NCBI GenBank assembly: GCA_963383645.1
Contig: OY726569.1
Coordinates: forward strand, 73,076,635-73,140,634
DNA: 64,000 nt
Reading direction: 5' to 3'
DNA from: Muscardinus avellanarius
Taxonomy: Eukaryota; Chordata; Mammalia; Rodentia; Gliridae
Numbering within the stretch: position 1 is the stretch's first letter; each line of letters begins with the position of its first letter. Positions 1-12,015 of the stretch are shown piece after piece. Position numbers and translations under genes: made by a program. The notes under the pieces were generated by a model. That model ran no database searches, had not been told where the DNA came from, and worked only from the letters and a program-made list of their open reading frames with translations.

Positions 1-1351
1 GAAGATATACCAGGACGATAAGGAAATCTACATCTCATTTGAGTCATCTCCCAATAGATGAAAATTGAACCAGGAGTATGGGTAAATTTTAGATGAATGA
101 GCAAGTGAATGGATGGATGAGTGTTAGAACTAATGAATGATACTGGGTAAGGAGAGAGGACCGAGGAAGAAGAGGTCCTAAATAACTGTATTGCTGTTTT
201 TCTCTATATTATCAACTGTGGGGATGACCAAAGTGAGTGCCCACCCGTGGCTAGCTCTGACGTGACGCTGCCTGTGGACGCACTCTGGAAGCTAATGAGA
301 ACCTGGAAAGTGACCAAGCCACCTCCTTGCCCACAAGATCACTCTCCCAACCTCCCGCCTTACTGGTGGGTGGCATATCCAGATGCCCACTCCAGTTCAC
401 ATGGAGGTATTCACATAGGGAGTTCCATAAGGGAAGATAAAGGAATGCACAGGTGGTAGTGGTAGATTCACAAAGGACTGAAGTCATCTTTATCTGCATT
501 TAAGGGAGAGGCCCTGAGCCAGTGGAGTTGTTCCAGGAACGAGACACTCCCCGCCCCAGCCCCTGCCATGAGCTGCTCCCTTGATCCTCCAGTATGTAGT
601 GTGGGGTGGGGTAGCAGAGGGGAGGACTCCTGTGAAGAGCTGGAAGTGGGGTGAGGATGTTGCCATAGCTAGTGCACCTCTTTTCCCTGCCGCTTCCTGT
701 GTTTATAAATCAGATCTGCCGCTGCAGACTCAGACTGGCTGTGGGACAAGATGAGGCAGAGGATCAGGGCAGAAGAAGGTGGGTTTCCAGGCAACAGTGA
801 GAACAACAGCAGAAAGGATAGAAACTTGGAGGCAGAGGTGGAGCCAGATTGCAACAGCACAGCCAGTGGGTGTTGAGAGAGAGCCTGGGCCATTTTTGCC
901 TGCTTTTTGCTGCAGGGTGGGGGAGCCCAGAAGGGTGAATGTTTTGCTTAAACATTTTCTGAAAAGTTGCCACTTTGGGGCAATGAATAAAGGAGCCTGT
1001 CCCTGTGTCCATGGAGATATGCTTCTACTTAAGATTTCTGAGCAGCCCACCCAACTGGTATAATAGTATGGAGTATCTGCAGCTCATGAGTCTCTAAGGG
1101 ATGTACTTAAATCACACGCACACATTATAAGAACCACCTGCGATGTTAAGTAAACAAATATGTGGTCCTCTCTCATCACCACTTCCATGCGATAAAAAAA
1201 AAAAAAGATTTAGAAGTGTTGACTATAGCAGTAATGTTTTCTTGACAAAGAGATTACTTATAAAGAAATAAAGAACAGTAGATAAACGAGCCATGGTCAC
1301 TACTATTTGTGGTGAAATATAGGGAATGTGCCTGTTGTAAGAACCTTGCAT
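1..1351. other. Unique-looking DNA, no gene seen
   Basis: ATGAATGAGCAAGTGAATGG near 92 looks like a decayed LINE tail. A 13-base A run lies at 1194. The open frames around 730-1063 overlap on both strands and show no family features. Confidence 0.6.
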
Positions 1352-1533
1352 GTTTTGTTTTGTGGTACTGGGGATTGAACCCAGGGGCATTCTATCTCTG
1401 AGCCTACACCCCAGCCCTATATTTTTTAAAATTTTGAACCACAGTCTTGCTAAGTTGCTGAGGCTGGCCTCACGACCCCGCTGTATCAGCCTCCCAAGTA
1501 TTGAGATTACAGGCACGTGCCGCCACACCTGGC
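1352..1533 (-). mobile_element. B1-dID SINE
   Basis: It reads from the tail: GTGGTACTGGGGATTGAACC (reversed ID half), then CTTGCTAAGTTGCTGAGG and GGCACGTGCCGCCACACC (reversed B1 half). ATGTTTT on both sides may be a short target duplication. Confidence 0.9.
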
Positions 1534-2211
1534 ATAATGTTTTAAGCTACAAGAATGAAGTTCGTCCTTTTTGGATACTCAAAAGCTTAAAAAACCCCAA
1601 ATCATATGCTGTTTGGTGGGGAAGGTGAAGCCCACCAAAACTGTGGGCTCGCTTCTGGGCTTCACTCATCTTTTAAGTCATAAAAAGTAAAAATAGTGCA
1701 GTTGAAAGTACATTTTGAGTTGAGAGCCCCAGTTTAAGCTCTAAGGTCTGAAAACTCTGTGTAAGCCTTCTGCTTTAGTGTTACTCCATTTCCCTTGTAA
1801 AAAGGGAAGATAATCTTTTAAGTGGTGGTATCTTCTTGTTGGTGAGTAATCTCAATCTTAGAGTAGTATCGGATTATGTTTTGACATTTAGCAAGAATTC
1901 CAGAATTCTCCACAGCAAGGAAGGCTCCATCCTGCCCCCGAGGGCCCATGGATCCTACTCAGAAACAGTGAAGATGGCACCGGCTTGGTAGAACTAGTAC
2001 AAATATGTTTTTTTATATCTCATTTCTTATATTGTCAAATTTGAGGATGCAACTTATTTTTAACCTTTTTTGTTGCATAAAGAAAACATGAATACAAATT
2101 TTATTGAGTGGTAGGTTAGCTCCAGTATCTTCAAAATAAGTTAAGCATTTAAAGTTTTACCTCAATATTATCCAGAACGCAAATAATTGTCCTAAAAAGT
2201 TTAGTTCCTCA

Positions 2212-2399
2212 CTTTTTTTTCTTTTTTTTTTTTTTTTTTTTTTTTTGGTACTGGGAATGGAACCCTTCTACCTCCAGGCTACACTCCCAGACCTATTTTA
2301 CATTTTTATTTGGAAACAGGGTCTCTTAAGCCAGCGAGGGGCTTCGAACCAGTGCGATCCTCCTGTCTCCGCCTCCCAAGCGCGGGGAGTACAAGCGTC
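2212..2399 (-). mobile_element. B1-dID SINE, 'TCTTAAGCCAGC' subtype
   Basis: A T-run of about 30 bases is followed by reversed ID and B1 halves. It has the GGGTCTCTTAAGCCAGC signature shared with 32691, 53296 and 58968. TAGTTCCTCA (2202-2211) and TAGCTCCTCA (2400-2409) are the target duplication with one mismatch. Confidence 0.92.
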
Positions 2400-2478
2400 T
2401 AGCTCCTCATTTTGTTACCAGTTTTGTTGCAATCCCGGAAACAATAGACTTTGAGCTTGTGAGTTTGCTAGATTAAGT

Positions 2479-2960
2479 AGTTGTGCCATAATCCATTTAC
2501 GCATCTCTCCATTGCTGGTCATTTCGTTTTTTTCTATTTATTTTTACTATTGTTAAAAATTATAATGAGCAGGGCGTGGTGGGGCACACTTGTAATCCCA
2601 GTGTTCGGAGACAGAGACTGGAGGATCGTGGTTCTCAGACAGCCTCAGCTCTCAGGGAGGCCCTTCACAACTCAGTGAGACCCTGTTTCAAAAAACAAAC
2701 AAACAAACAAAAAGAATAAAAAAATAGGACCAAGGGTATAGCTCGGAGGTAGAATAGAATGCCCGAGTTGTTCCATTCCCAGTACCGCAAAAAAAAAAAA
2801 AAAAAAAAAAAAATGATAATGAACATCCTTTTACATTCCAATTTCCCCACTTGTCTGATGATCTCCCTGGGATAAATTCCTGAGTACCGTTGATGGATCC
2901 TATACATGCTTCAGGTTTTATGTGTGTTTACATGGCCATGAGCGGTGGTTGTGAATTCCT
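2479..2960 (-). mobile_element. L1M fragment, antisense, split by a B1-dID
   Basis: Before the SINE: ATAATCCATTTACGCATCTC, TTGCTGGTCATTTCG and a run up to ATTATAATGA. After it: GATAATGAACATCCTTTTAC, then TGGGATAAATTCCTGAGTACC. These match the antisense L1 segment with a 'tatccattcatc... gaatgaacatcctt... gggtatatacc' layout. The SINE lies at 2569-2815. Confidence 0.5.
2569..2815 (+). mobile_element. B1-dID SINE inside an L1 relic
   Basis: GCAGGGCGTGGTGGGGCACA opens the B1 half and the ID half ends in CCCAGTACCGC plus a 25-A tail. The linker has an (AAAC)n expansion. ATAATGA flanks both sides. Confidence 0.92.
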
Positions 2961-4837
2961 GGTCCCCTGCACTATTGTCTAACTGGAAGTTCATTTTCTT
3001 TCAACCTTTGGGAATCTTTTAAGCACTGATGACATCTGACTTTTGTTCACATTTGCTTTACCTTGCTCACTGGAGAGAATGTGAGTCTTTTGTCTGTCTG
3101 TTGCTCCTCTGTATTTCTCCCATGGTGGCTTGCTTGTTTGGTCCTGTTTGAAAATTCTGAGAGAGTCACGGTCTGGTTGGTCCATGGAATGCAGGATCCG
3201 GGCTATAAATTATTCTTCAGTTAGATTGTATGATATGCAAGCCTACAGTAAAGAATATTTTAGTCATTAGATAGCTATTCTAGCAATATCCTGTTTTATG
3301 ATTAACTGTACCATGGAGCTTGCGTGTCCTTACAAAAGAAGATATTCACGGTGATAATTGGAGGTCTGCTAATCCCAGGCAAGGTGGGACTGGGCTGTGC
3401 TCCTCTGCTGCAGTCCCAGCAAGTAGGAACAGAATTGCCCAAGCCTCTCCAGTTTCACAGGACAGGGCTACAGCAGAGCACACCCCACCTGCTCAAAGCT
3501 GCCAGGGGCCAGCCTCTCTGGAGTTTTACGACGCATCTGAAATGAAGTTTTACTGAATCCACTCTCCACCTCCCAAACAACCACGGGGGTGAGGGGAGGA
3601 AAGTAAAAACAGAACCTCCAAGAGGAACAACCTCCAAGAGGAACAAGGTGAGGAGTCGGCAACTCCACAAGGCAGCAGGAGAGTAAAGCACAGAAGACAT
3701 AAAGCACACCTCACTTTAATCCCTTCTATCCGCCCAGAGCCCCCAGAAAGCTCATAAAGTCTTCTTTTCTGGGTGATTGGATTCCTTCAATTCAGAGGCG
3801 AGCAGGGTGTTTTGTTGTTTGGGGAGAGGGCTCTCGGGGGCTGGGGAAAGGGAGAACTGGCAGTCACTAGGGAGAATGAAACCCAGATCTCTCCTCCTTA
3901 CTTCCAGGTAGTGCTGGTAAATGCAAACAGCTGCTGCCCCAAAACACCAGGCCAGAGGGGGCAGCAGGCCAGCCAGCCCTCCCAGCGGCTCCTAATGGCA
4001 ACCTCTCCCCGAAGCCCGCATGGCTGTGAGGTTTTCACCTTTGCTGGCTCCTCTTGGCTAACTCAAAGGAGTCATCTTGAATGCTGTTGGCAAAAATGTT
4101 GCTGAGTGTTGTGTGCGGTGGGTGGTGTGTTCTCGCTCTAAAAAGGGCGGTTGTTCTTTTCTGCCAGTATTTAGAAGCTGGAACTGTCTGTTCTTTTTGT
4201 TTGAAAGAAAGACTTTAGAGACCAGTCCTTTCAGACACTAAAGAAAGGAGAAAGGAAAAGAATTTCCCCCAGTTTGCCTTTGGTCTGGGCCTTTTTGCTT
4301 GTTTGCTCTTGACCTTTACTGATGTTTGCAGGGGACCTGGACTAGTCCGCCTGGGCTGGGCTCCCAGGTCGCAGACAACAAACACTTAAAACAATCAAAA
4401 CAATTTATTTAGCAGTTAAAAGAAGAATCTCCTAAAAATGTGTCTAGTTCTACCCTCTTTTGAACCCCTGGTGGAGGCAGAGGAGAACAGGTCTCACTCT
4501 CTTCTCCTGGGGCCTAGCCATTTCCTGGCCTTCTCCTCCTGGGTCCTCCCCACTCCTAAACTGTGCCACTTCCCAGCTCAGAGCCCACCCAGCCCTTCTA
4601 GCTTCTCTCCTGGCAAGCCTTCTCCTGCCCTTCATTGGGGGAAGTCTTCCTCGCCATCATAAAAGGCTGTCCTAAGTGCACAGAACTTCCTCGCAGGGCA
4701 CACCGTACCAGGGTTCGTCCTGTTTCTCCCTTTTATTGGTTAACATCCCTGAAAACAGGACCCAACTTTAGGTATCCAGCACAATGCCTGTGGGAGTAAT
4801 GGCACCGTCCAATCAGGATTAGCAGCAGCAGCAGCAT
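2961..4837. other. Unique-looking DNA, no gene seen
   Basis: Apart from the 16-bp duplication at 3613 and an (AGC)5 run near 4819, nothing is recognised. 3780-4060 is somewhat GC-rich without CpG clustering. Confidence 0.6.
3613..3644. repeat. 16-bp tandem duplication
   Basis: AACCTCCAAGAGGAAC occurs twice in a row without mismatch (3613-3628 and 3629-3644). Confidence 0.95.
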
Positions 4838-5032
4838 TAATAGTTACTCTTTATTGAGTGTGGGCCACATGGACTGTTTCTAATCCTCTCAGCTGCTCTG
4901 CATCATAAGAGGTGGTATCTCCATCCTGTAGATGAAATTGAGGTGTAGAAGTTACAAATTGAGGTCAAATGCCTGGCAATCACCAGACTGATATTCGAAT
5001 CCAGATCTTACTTATTTCCATTGTACCTTAGG
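4838..5032 (-). mobile_element. MIR relic
   Basis: TTATTGAGTGTGGGCCACAT, CCATCCTGTAGATGAAATTG and CTGATATTCGAATCCAGATC follow the reversed MIR consensus. Confidence 0.7.
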
Positions 5033-5460
5033 ACCTGTTAGTATCCGTTCAACAAAGAACTTCTGAATGAATGGAGGGCCCTGAAATCACGTGGCCCATT
5101 AGCTTCGTTCCCTGGAGCTTTAGTACCTCGTCTTGAAGACCCCATGCCATCATGTCCTGCTCCACAACTCCCAGTCATAGTCTCTTATCCTATGTAGCTC
5201 TGGGGGTGGGATAGAAAGAGGGGGGGGGGTCTTTGTTTTGCGTTTCTTCTTTCCTTAACCTGGTTTGACTCCCCTCAAATCTTTACAGTCACCCCAAAGA
5301 AATACAGCTAAACTAAATGAAGTAACTGCTTTTCTATACCTAAAATGGTTTAATATTAGCCACATGATGTGGTTCAAATTAATACTGTGCCTCTAGCAGA
5401 GCCCATAAGAAGACGCCTTACAAACATCCCTCCTGAGATTATGAAAACGATTTTACTTAT

Positions 5461-5638
5461 TGGTACTGGGGATTGAATGCAGGGGCATTCTACCTCTGAG
5501 CTACACCCGTAGCCTTTTTTTCTACTTCGTATTTTGAAGCAGGGCCTCACTAAGTTGCTAAGGCTGGCCCCAAACCTGCAATTCTCCTGTTTCCATTTCT
5601 CAAGTACTGGTATTGCAGGCAAGCGCCACCACACCCGG
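5461..5638 (-). mobile_element. B1-dID SINE
   Basis: TGGTACTGGGGATTGAATGC opens the reversed ID half. The reversed B1 half ends AAGCGCCACCACACCCGG. Confidence 0.9.
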
Positions 5639-6411
5639 ATGAAGATTAATCACATGGAATACACATAAAGGACCTCTAGTGCCCAGCACATAAGGGGCCT
5701 CTCAGAAAAATATAAGTGATAGTTCTTGTCATTTTTATTAATCCTTGACTATAGTACTAAAATTCCTAAGTGGGAATGAGCCAAGAGAAATGAATTAATA
5801 ATTATTAAAGCAGCTAATATATATTACTATATGACAAACACTATTTTAAATATTTTATATATAATATTAATTTTAGAGCAACTTAATGATATATTCTCTT
5901 TAGCCTCATTTTATAGCTAGGTCTGTGTTTCTGACTCCAGGGCCTATTCTCTGCCATAATCATATTGCTCTGTAAAAAGCACCATAGAAATGTCGCATAC
6001 TTAGTTCCGTCTCATCCTTATATCTAGTTTGTATTTTCTGGAAATTAGTGTATCTGTGAAAGACAAATGCCTCTGTTTTCCCACAATCCTAACCCGCCTC
6101 TCCCTCACAGGAAGGACAACCCAGAGACCTTTGTGTTCCAGGTAAACAACTCAGAATGGGCAGAACCTTTTTGTACCAAACCCAGCTTCTCTCAAACCAG
6201 TATTTCTTAGTTGCCAACTTGGCACAAAAATCTGCATTACCACAATTAAGACTGTTCCATGAGGAAAGATTTTTGGTCCAAAATAGTTTTTTTTTTTTTT
6301 TGGGGGGGTCTTCTACAAACTTTCCACTTTTCTTGATCTTAAAACTGCAAAATACAATGTTTCCCAGTTTTGTAGAGTCCAAAGTAAATTTTATGGACAA
6401 ACAGAATTTTT

Positions 6412-6627
6412 TTTTTTTTTTTCATTTCTGGAGATGGAACCCAGGGGTATTCTACCTCCAAGCTACACACCCAGCCCTTTTTTTTTTAACCTTTTTATTT
6501 TTTGAAACAGGGTCTCACTGAGTTGTGAAGGGTCTTGCTAAGTAGCTGAAGATGTCTGCAAACTGCTGTCACCTGGTCTCCGCCTCCCGAATGCTGGAAT
6601 TACAAGTGTGAGCCACCACACCCGGCC
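6412..6627 (-). mobile_element. B1-dID SINE with 13-bp target duplication
   Basis: AAACAGAATTTTT occurs at 6399-6411 and again at 6628-6640, exactly flanking the element. The halves are diverged: the ID start reads TCTGGAGATGGAACCC and the B1 end reads GTGAGCCACCACACCCGG. Confidence 0.93.
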
Positions 6628-6864
6628 AAACAGAATTTTTATAACTAATATTTTCAGAAATCGGTACTATACAGAGATTAAGTGTTTGGTGAGTTAACAT
6701 AGATGATTCAATAGTCAGGAAAAAAAATATCCACACCTGCACAGCACATATTTTTATTAAATAATACCATGCATATATAAAAGAACTATTACACATAAAC
6801 TATTTCATGTATTATGCTTTTTATTTTAATTTTTTGTTTATTTGTATGTTCTAAATTTGCCCCA

Positions 6865-7296
6865 GGCCAAGTATGTTGGCATATGCCTATAAATCTCAGT
6901 ACTTAAGAGGCTGAGAGAGGAGGATTACAGGTTCAAGATCAACCTCAGCAACTTAGTGAGACTCTCAGCAACCTAGTATGACTCTTTCTTTGTATGAGTG
7001 ATACTGGGGATTTAACCTAGGGGCATTCGACCTCCACGCCACACCTCTAGCCCTATTTTATTTTCATTTTGAAACAGGGTCTTGCTAGACTGCTGGGAGT
7101 GTCACTACTTGCTGTGGCTGTCCTCAAACCTACAATCCTCCTGTCTCAGCCTCCCCAGTACTGGAATTACAAACATCCACCATCACACCCAGCAAGAGAC
7201 CCCAATTCAAAACAAAAAAATTAAAAAGGGCTGTGGGTATATCTTGAAGATACAGTGCCTCTGAGGAGGTAGAATGCCTCTGAGTCCAATCCCTAC

Positions 7297-7298
<2 letters not shown>
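6865..7298 (+). mobile_element. B1-dID SINE, outer copy of a nested pair
   Basis: The B1 half starts GGCCAAGTATGTTGGCATAT and runs to about 6990. The ID half resumes at 7195 (GAGACCCCAATTCAAAAC, then GGGCTGTGGGTATATCTTG). The gap is filled by a reversed copy at 6991-7193. The tail passes straight into a (CA)n tract. Confidence 0.85.
6991..7193 (-). mobile_element. B1-dID SINE, inner copy of a nested pair
   Basis: TGATACTGGGGATTTAACC opens the reversed ID half and CCACCATCACACCCAGC closes the reversed B1 half. It lies inside the + strand copy at 6865-7298 and so inserted after it. Confidence 0.88.
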
Positions 7299-7345
<47 letters not shown>

Positions 7346-7394
7346 AGCGCTCACACACGTGCACGCGCGCGCGCACACACACACACACACACAC
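7299..7394. repeat. (CA)n with CG-rich core, SINE-tail derived
   Basis: About 96 bases of almost unbroken purine-pyrimidine alternation: (CA)n, then ACGTGAGCGCTCACACACGT, GCACGCGCGCGCG, then (CA)n. It grows from the tail of the SINE at 6865. The CG part is a good Z-DNA former. Confidence 0.95.
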
Positions 7395-8059
7395 ATAAAT
7401 AAATGAAATCTCCCCTGGTGTAGACCAGGAGCACATTCAAGTATGCAACCTCTGGATCAGGCTCCAGTGCTGAGCTCCCTCACCTGCACCAGCCGGTGTC
7501 TACCCCCATTTCTTCTTGCCACCTTGTGTTAATAGAGCTCTGTGGCTCAAGCAGCAGGGATGCCAGTGTCATCTCTAAGTGAAATGTGAAGCTCAAACAC
7601 AAGGTTTTCCTACCAGGGAGAGCTGGAAGTAGGCTGGTAGGAATGTGTGCACACATATGTGAATGTGTGTGTGCTTAAGGTAGAGGGCACTCATAAGACC
7701 CAGAGCCTACCCTTGCCCCTTTGGCCCCTCCATCCAGCCAGGTGTAAGCCAGGACTCACGCCCACTGCTCTGCTTCCCAGAGATCCCAGGAGAAGAGAGA
7801 AAATCAGTAATACCTGGCTGGGCTGCGGGCTCGCTTCCCACAAGTGCCCCTAGTGAGATCAAGGCCTGACGGGCTGCCTCAGCCTGCCCGGCACCGTGTG
7901 GGACCACGCAGTATGGCTTGCCCCAGCTTTGCTTCACCATCCACCCTCCCCATCATACTCAGACTCGCCCCCCACCCCTCCATCCTTCTCCTTGGGTCAT
8001 CCCCTTCCCCCTCATCGCCTCCCTCCGCCCTCTCCCAAGACACCCAAGCAACAGAGTGA
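7395..8059. other. Flank of the CpG block, C-rich
   Basis: 7690-8040 is pyrimidine-rich (CCCTCC, CCTCCATCC runs) with few CpGs and leads into the candidate promoter. No exon is evident. Confidence 0.5.
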
Positions 8060-8900
8060 GACGCTAGCCAATTAGAGGCCAGATTGGCCGGGCGAGCAGC
8101 AGGACATCCAGAAAGACGCTTTGCGGCTGGGGATTGGGAGCCTAATCCCGTTACGGGCAGGATGGAGGCTCCTGGGGCTGCGGGCCTCTCTCCCGCTGGG
8201 CCGCTGGGCCGGGAGGGACGCCATTGGCGCGGCGGCGCCTCCCCTCCCCCAGCGCCTGCGCGCCTCTTTTCTTTTGCAGTGACACGCACGGCAGTGCCTT
8301 TGAGGTCATTTGTTTCCCACAGCCTCACAGGGCGCTGTGGCAACAGGGGGACAATGATCTCTCACAGGAATGATGGGAGGCCTTGTTTTGCCTTAAATAA
8401 GCCCCTTCAAGGGAGCAGTAAGGTCTGTTGTGTGTGCGGTTTGTTTTTTCAGAAAATCCTCTTGCCCGTAGTTCCAGTGTGAAGTGCTCAGGCAACTTCA
8501 ATTGAAGACATAAAGAATCTTATGTATGTGTGCGAGGGTTTAATTTTATTTTTATTGCTGCTTTGAGACCAGGATTGTGTTTTCCCTTCTAGCAGTTACC
8601 CTTTCCCCGCGCCCGCTCCCCGGACCCCAGCATTCTTTGGATAGTTTGAGGCAGGAATTGGCAGGTGTTGGGGGCAGCACGATGCCCAGGCCACCGATGG
8701 CCCTTCCACGAGGGAGCTCGGCAGGAATTCAGACACGTGCTCCTCCACTGTTCGTTCTCATTCTGTCTCTGATGAAACTGCTGGGAATCGGGTATATGAG
8801 GCTGGGATTCCTAGCACAGGCGTAGAGGCGGAGGCGGGAGGAAGGCCTCCTCTGGGGGCTACCTCTTAACAAACCATCGGCCTTCACGCCGGCCAGAGCT
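8060..8900. promoter_or_regulatory. CpG-island-like block, candidate promoter
   Basis: This is the only CpG-dense stretch in the window. By hand count about 21 CpG dinucleotides fall between 8061 and 8290, with smaller clusters near 8605-8625 and 8820-8890. CpG is sparse elsewhere. Inverted CCAAT boxes (ATTGG) occur near 8090, 8133 and 8223, and a direct CCAAT lies at 8068. A GCGCCTGCGC stretch near 8250 resembles an NRF1 site. A G/C-rich pyrimidine tract precedes it (7960-8040). Such composition is typical of broadly active mammalian promoters, and it lies in a 4-kb SINE-free interval. I see no clear first coding exon on either strand, so it could start a non-coding RNA, be an alternative promoter of a distant gene, or be a CpG-rich enhancer. 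Direction is unknown. Confidence 0.6.
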
Positions 8901-9154
8901 TCAGGGTACTGTTCAGGAAGAAGGCGCCTATGTGTGGACCACAGAGCAGGCCGGCTCTGTGCCCCACTTAGCTACTTAATGAAGATGCAAGAATATGTCT
9001 GCCTACACCTTGATAGTGCCAAAGTTACAAAGAACTGTCCTAATTGTCTTATGGCTCTCAGACCAGCGTTTTGATCTTTAGACTGTGGAATAGAGTTTAA
9101 CCTGAGAGCTTGCATGAGCGTTATTATCTGTAAAGGCTTTGAATGTAGTGAATC

Positions 9155-9305
9155 AAACTGTATCATCTAATCTAGATATTTCATCTGGAGAAACTGAGGT
9201 TAGACAGATTAAAGTCTTTCCCAAAGCCACACGATGAATTAATTTTAAGGTTTGAGATTAAAACCCAGATCCATTCGTTTCTAGGTCATTAATCAGTATG
9301 ATCTA
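9155..9305 (-). mobile_element. MIR relic
   Basis: CATCTGGAGAAACTGAGGTTA, AGTCTTTCCCAAAGCCACAC and GATTAAAACCCAGATCC match the reversed MIR core. Confidence 0.7.
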
Positions 9306-11576
9306 TGAATTCTTTCTCCTTATTCCAGAAATAAATAAACAAGACATCCTCTCATCTGAGCCATCTGAATGGTAGTACACATCAGGAAAAACTTGTGCAT
9401 ATTAACTGTTTGGCTGTCTAAATTATATTATTAAACTATCTTTTTTATCCTTTGCTTTTTACAAATCATATTTCTAACTGCTTGCAACATTTCAACACCT
9501 CTCAGACATTTGAGACTCAAAAGCTATTGGCCACTGGAAGTATATGATATTTCTTCACTTCCTCATTTTCTGACTTTTTTTTTCACTGACAATTTAAATA
9601 GTTTTGTAAAATAGACAGGAGACAGAGTTTTCCAGATGTTTATGTTGATTGCTTTATTACAAACAGAACAATTCAAAAACTGCTATCACTTTTTGGCAAA
9701 TTAAAAAAACATGTATTTTTGATAACTAGTTATCCATGAATTTAATAAACATTGCTAAGATTAATTCTTAACAAACTCAGTGCCATTTTAATTGTTCACA
9801 AATTCTAAAGTGGGAGTTGTGGAACTTTTGATAAATGAATTGACATACTGCTTTAGTTCTCTGGACCATCTGTTAAATGCTTATGCTCAACTGATGTACT
9901 GTTCATTGGCTTCAAGTAACAAACACCCCATAGTGAGTTCCAACAGATAGCCTGTGTCTCTTTCTGACAGTGATAGGACACTGGCCAGACCATCCTCGCT
10001 CTGGCCATGATGGAAGTGTTCCAGTCTTAGCTAAAGCTAGACTGACTCATGCTTAAGATTCACTGTAAAGAAAATAGCAATAACAAAAATTAGTACTTTT
10101 AAAAAAATTACCAATGTAATAAGGTCTGTGACAGATAATGGATGATAAAAAGAAAACTCCTAACCCACCCTTATCATTAAGCTAACTTTGGAAATGTTTG
10201 ACTTGAAGGAAGTATAGACTGTAAAATCTACATCATGACCCTGGACTCAAGCAGCCTTCCTCTGGGGCTCATCTGAACACCCAACCCGAGTTTCCTTCCT
10301 ACTAACACATCCCACCACATCGTCTACATGCATAGAAAGAGTTTCATTAAATCCAAAATGGTAACCAAAAATGTCACATAGCAAGAAACTGGCAGTGGTG
10401 GCTTTGGGAACTGGTAAATAAATAACAGGCTTGTTGTCCCACACCCTAGTTTGAAGCTCTCAAGAGGTTCTTATGTTGCTCGCATTAGTGGGCATGTAAA
10501 TGAAACCCCTGTTGGCCTTGGCAGATATTGGCCTCTTCTGTGACCTTGTTTGACTGAAACAAAAAGTCATTGGTGGGACAAAAATTCAGAGCTCTGAACT
10601 TGGTTGAAAGAAAAGGGCAATTCTCTGAATTGGGTAATTGGATCACCCTCCCAAGTGCCCCAGGGCTTATATCAAACATATAAGAAGGGGATTAATAACT
10701 TCAGTGTATAAATGAGCTTCAGGCAGCCTCTAACTGTAACATTTTGCTCTTGGGAGCTTTAGGACATAACAGATTTTTTTCAGAGTGTTTTGAAGTGCTC
10801 TTTCTAAAAAGCAGCAAGGATCTGCAGACTCCTGTGGAATCCTTATAATTGTGTTTGGTCCAGTCTGGCGGGTGGGCAGCTGGAAAATCGCTGCAAAATT
10901 GCCATTTAAACTCCTTGTGAAATGTATTGATGACAATACTATTTTAACTGTCACTTCCTTAGCCATAACTGTATGATCTAGACTAAATTAGATATGCCTA
11001 TAAAATGGAAAGTTCACTTTTGCCCTATGTCTTACAGTTGAGTGTGAGGACCTCCAAGGTCAACTGAAAACCTGCATGCGTATGTGTTGGTTGGAAGGGG
11101 CCATCTGAGAAGCAGGGCACTTTTATTCATTTATTTTTTTTTTATTAATTCCTTTGCTCACTCACTTGCCACTAAGCATGAGGCTTCAGCGTATTAAAAA
11201 ATGTATAAGGAAGGGCAAGACTTATTAACAGATATTTGAAAACCAGATTTGTAAGGATCAAAGGAACACATGAGAAGGGAGCCATTACTCCTTAGGAAAT
11301 GGAAATGCGGAGAAGACCAAAGGAGGTGAAGAGAGATCAGTATATCAGGCAGAAAAATGAAAAAAAAAAAATTCCAGGAAGATGATACAACACTATAAAG
11401 AGGTGGGCAATCCTTTTTAAGGATGAATTGATGATTAATCTAGCCCATTTAAGAGATGTAGGCTAAAGTCATCATTGTCACAGAGGAGAAGGAAGGATCA
11501 AGAGGCTATTGGGTCCCAAGGAAGTAGGATTAATAGTAATAGAGCAAATTGCTGCTGTCACAGCTGGGTAGTAAAA
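9306..11576. other. AT-rich SINE-free DNA, no gene seen
   Basis: This is the downstream side of the CpG-rich block. I recognise no repeat or coding signal in 2.3 kb beyond short A/T runs (9700-9760, 11124-11146). Confidence 0.55.
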
Positions 11577-11587
11577 GGGAAACTTAT

Positions 11588-11797
11588 TACCGGGTGTGGT
11601 GGCGCACGCTTGTAATCCCAGCATTCGGGAGGCTGAGACCGAAGGATCGCGGTTCGTAGACAGCCTCAGCTACTTAGTGAGGCCCTCCGCAACTCAGTGA
11701 GACCCGGTTTCAAAATAAAGAATAAAAAATAGGGCAGGGGGTGTAGCTTGGAGGTCAAATGCCCCTGAGTTCCATCCCCAGACCTGCAAAAAAAAGG
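11588..11797 (+). mobile_element. B1-dID SINE, 'ATTCGGGAGG' subtype, 11-bp target duplication
   Basis: GGGAAACTTAT at 11577-11587 and 11798-11808 flanks the copy exactly. B1 half: GGGTGTGGTGGCGCACGC, ATTCGGGAGGCTGAGACC. Linker: AATAAAGAATAAAAAATAGG. ID half ends CATCCCCAGACCTGC. It closely matches the copies at 15138, 33565, 50376 and 51961, so this subtype looks young. Confidence 0.95.
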
Positions 11798-12015
11798 GGG
11801 AAACTTATGAAAAATGCATTATGAAAACTTATGAAAATGCAAAGATATATATTAAAATATATCTTTATGGGTTCTGAAACCTTTGACAACCACATTAAAA
11901 AAAGAAGAGCTGTTAGGGAACATTCTAGAATAGATGATTATGTTAATGGCTATAGTTCTATCTGGATGCCCAAGAGTTAGCCAAATCTCTACATTTATTT
12001 ATTGCGGAATCAGTT

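Noticed and set aside
3950..3970. Possible CTCF site (CCAGAGGGGGCAGC)
   Set aside because: It lacks one base against the core motif, so the left half does not align. Too weak to call.
7879..8343. 154-codon antisense frame and a 132-codon sense frame over the CpG block
   Set aside because: Stop codons are rare in GC-rich DNA. The products are low-complexity (Gly/Arg/Pro-rich) and opposite frames overlap.
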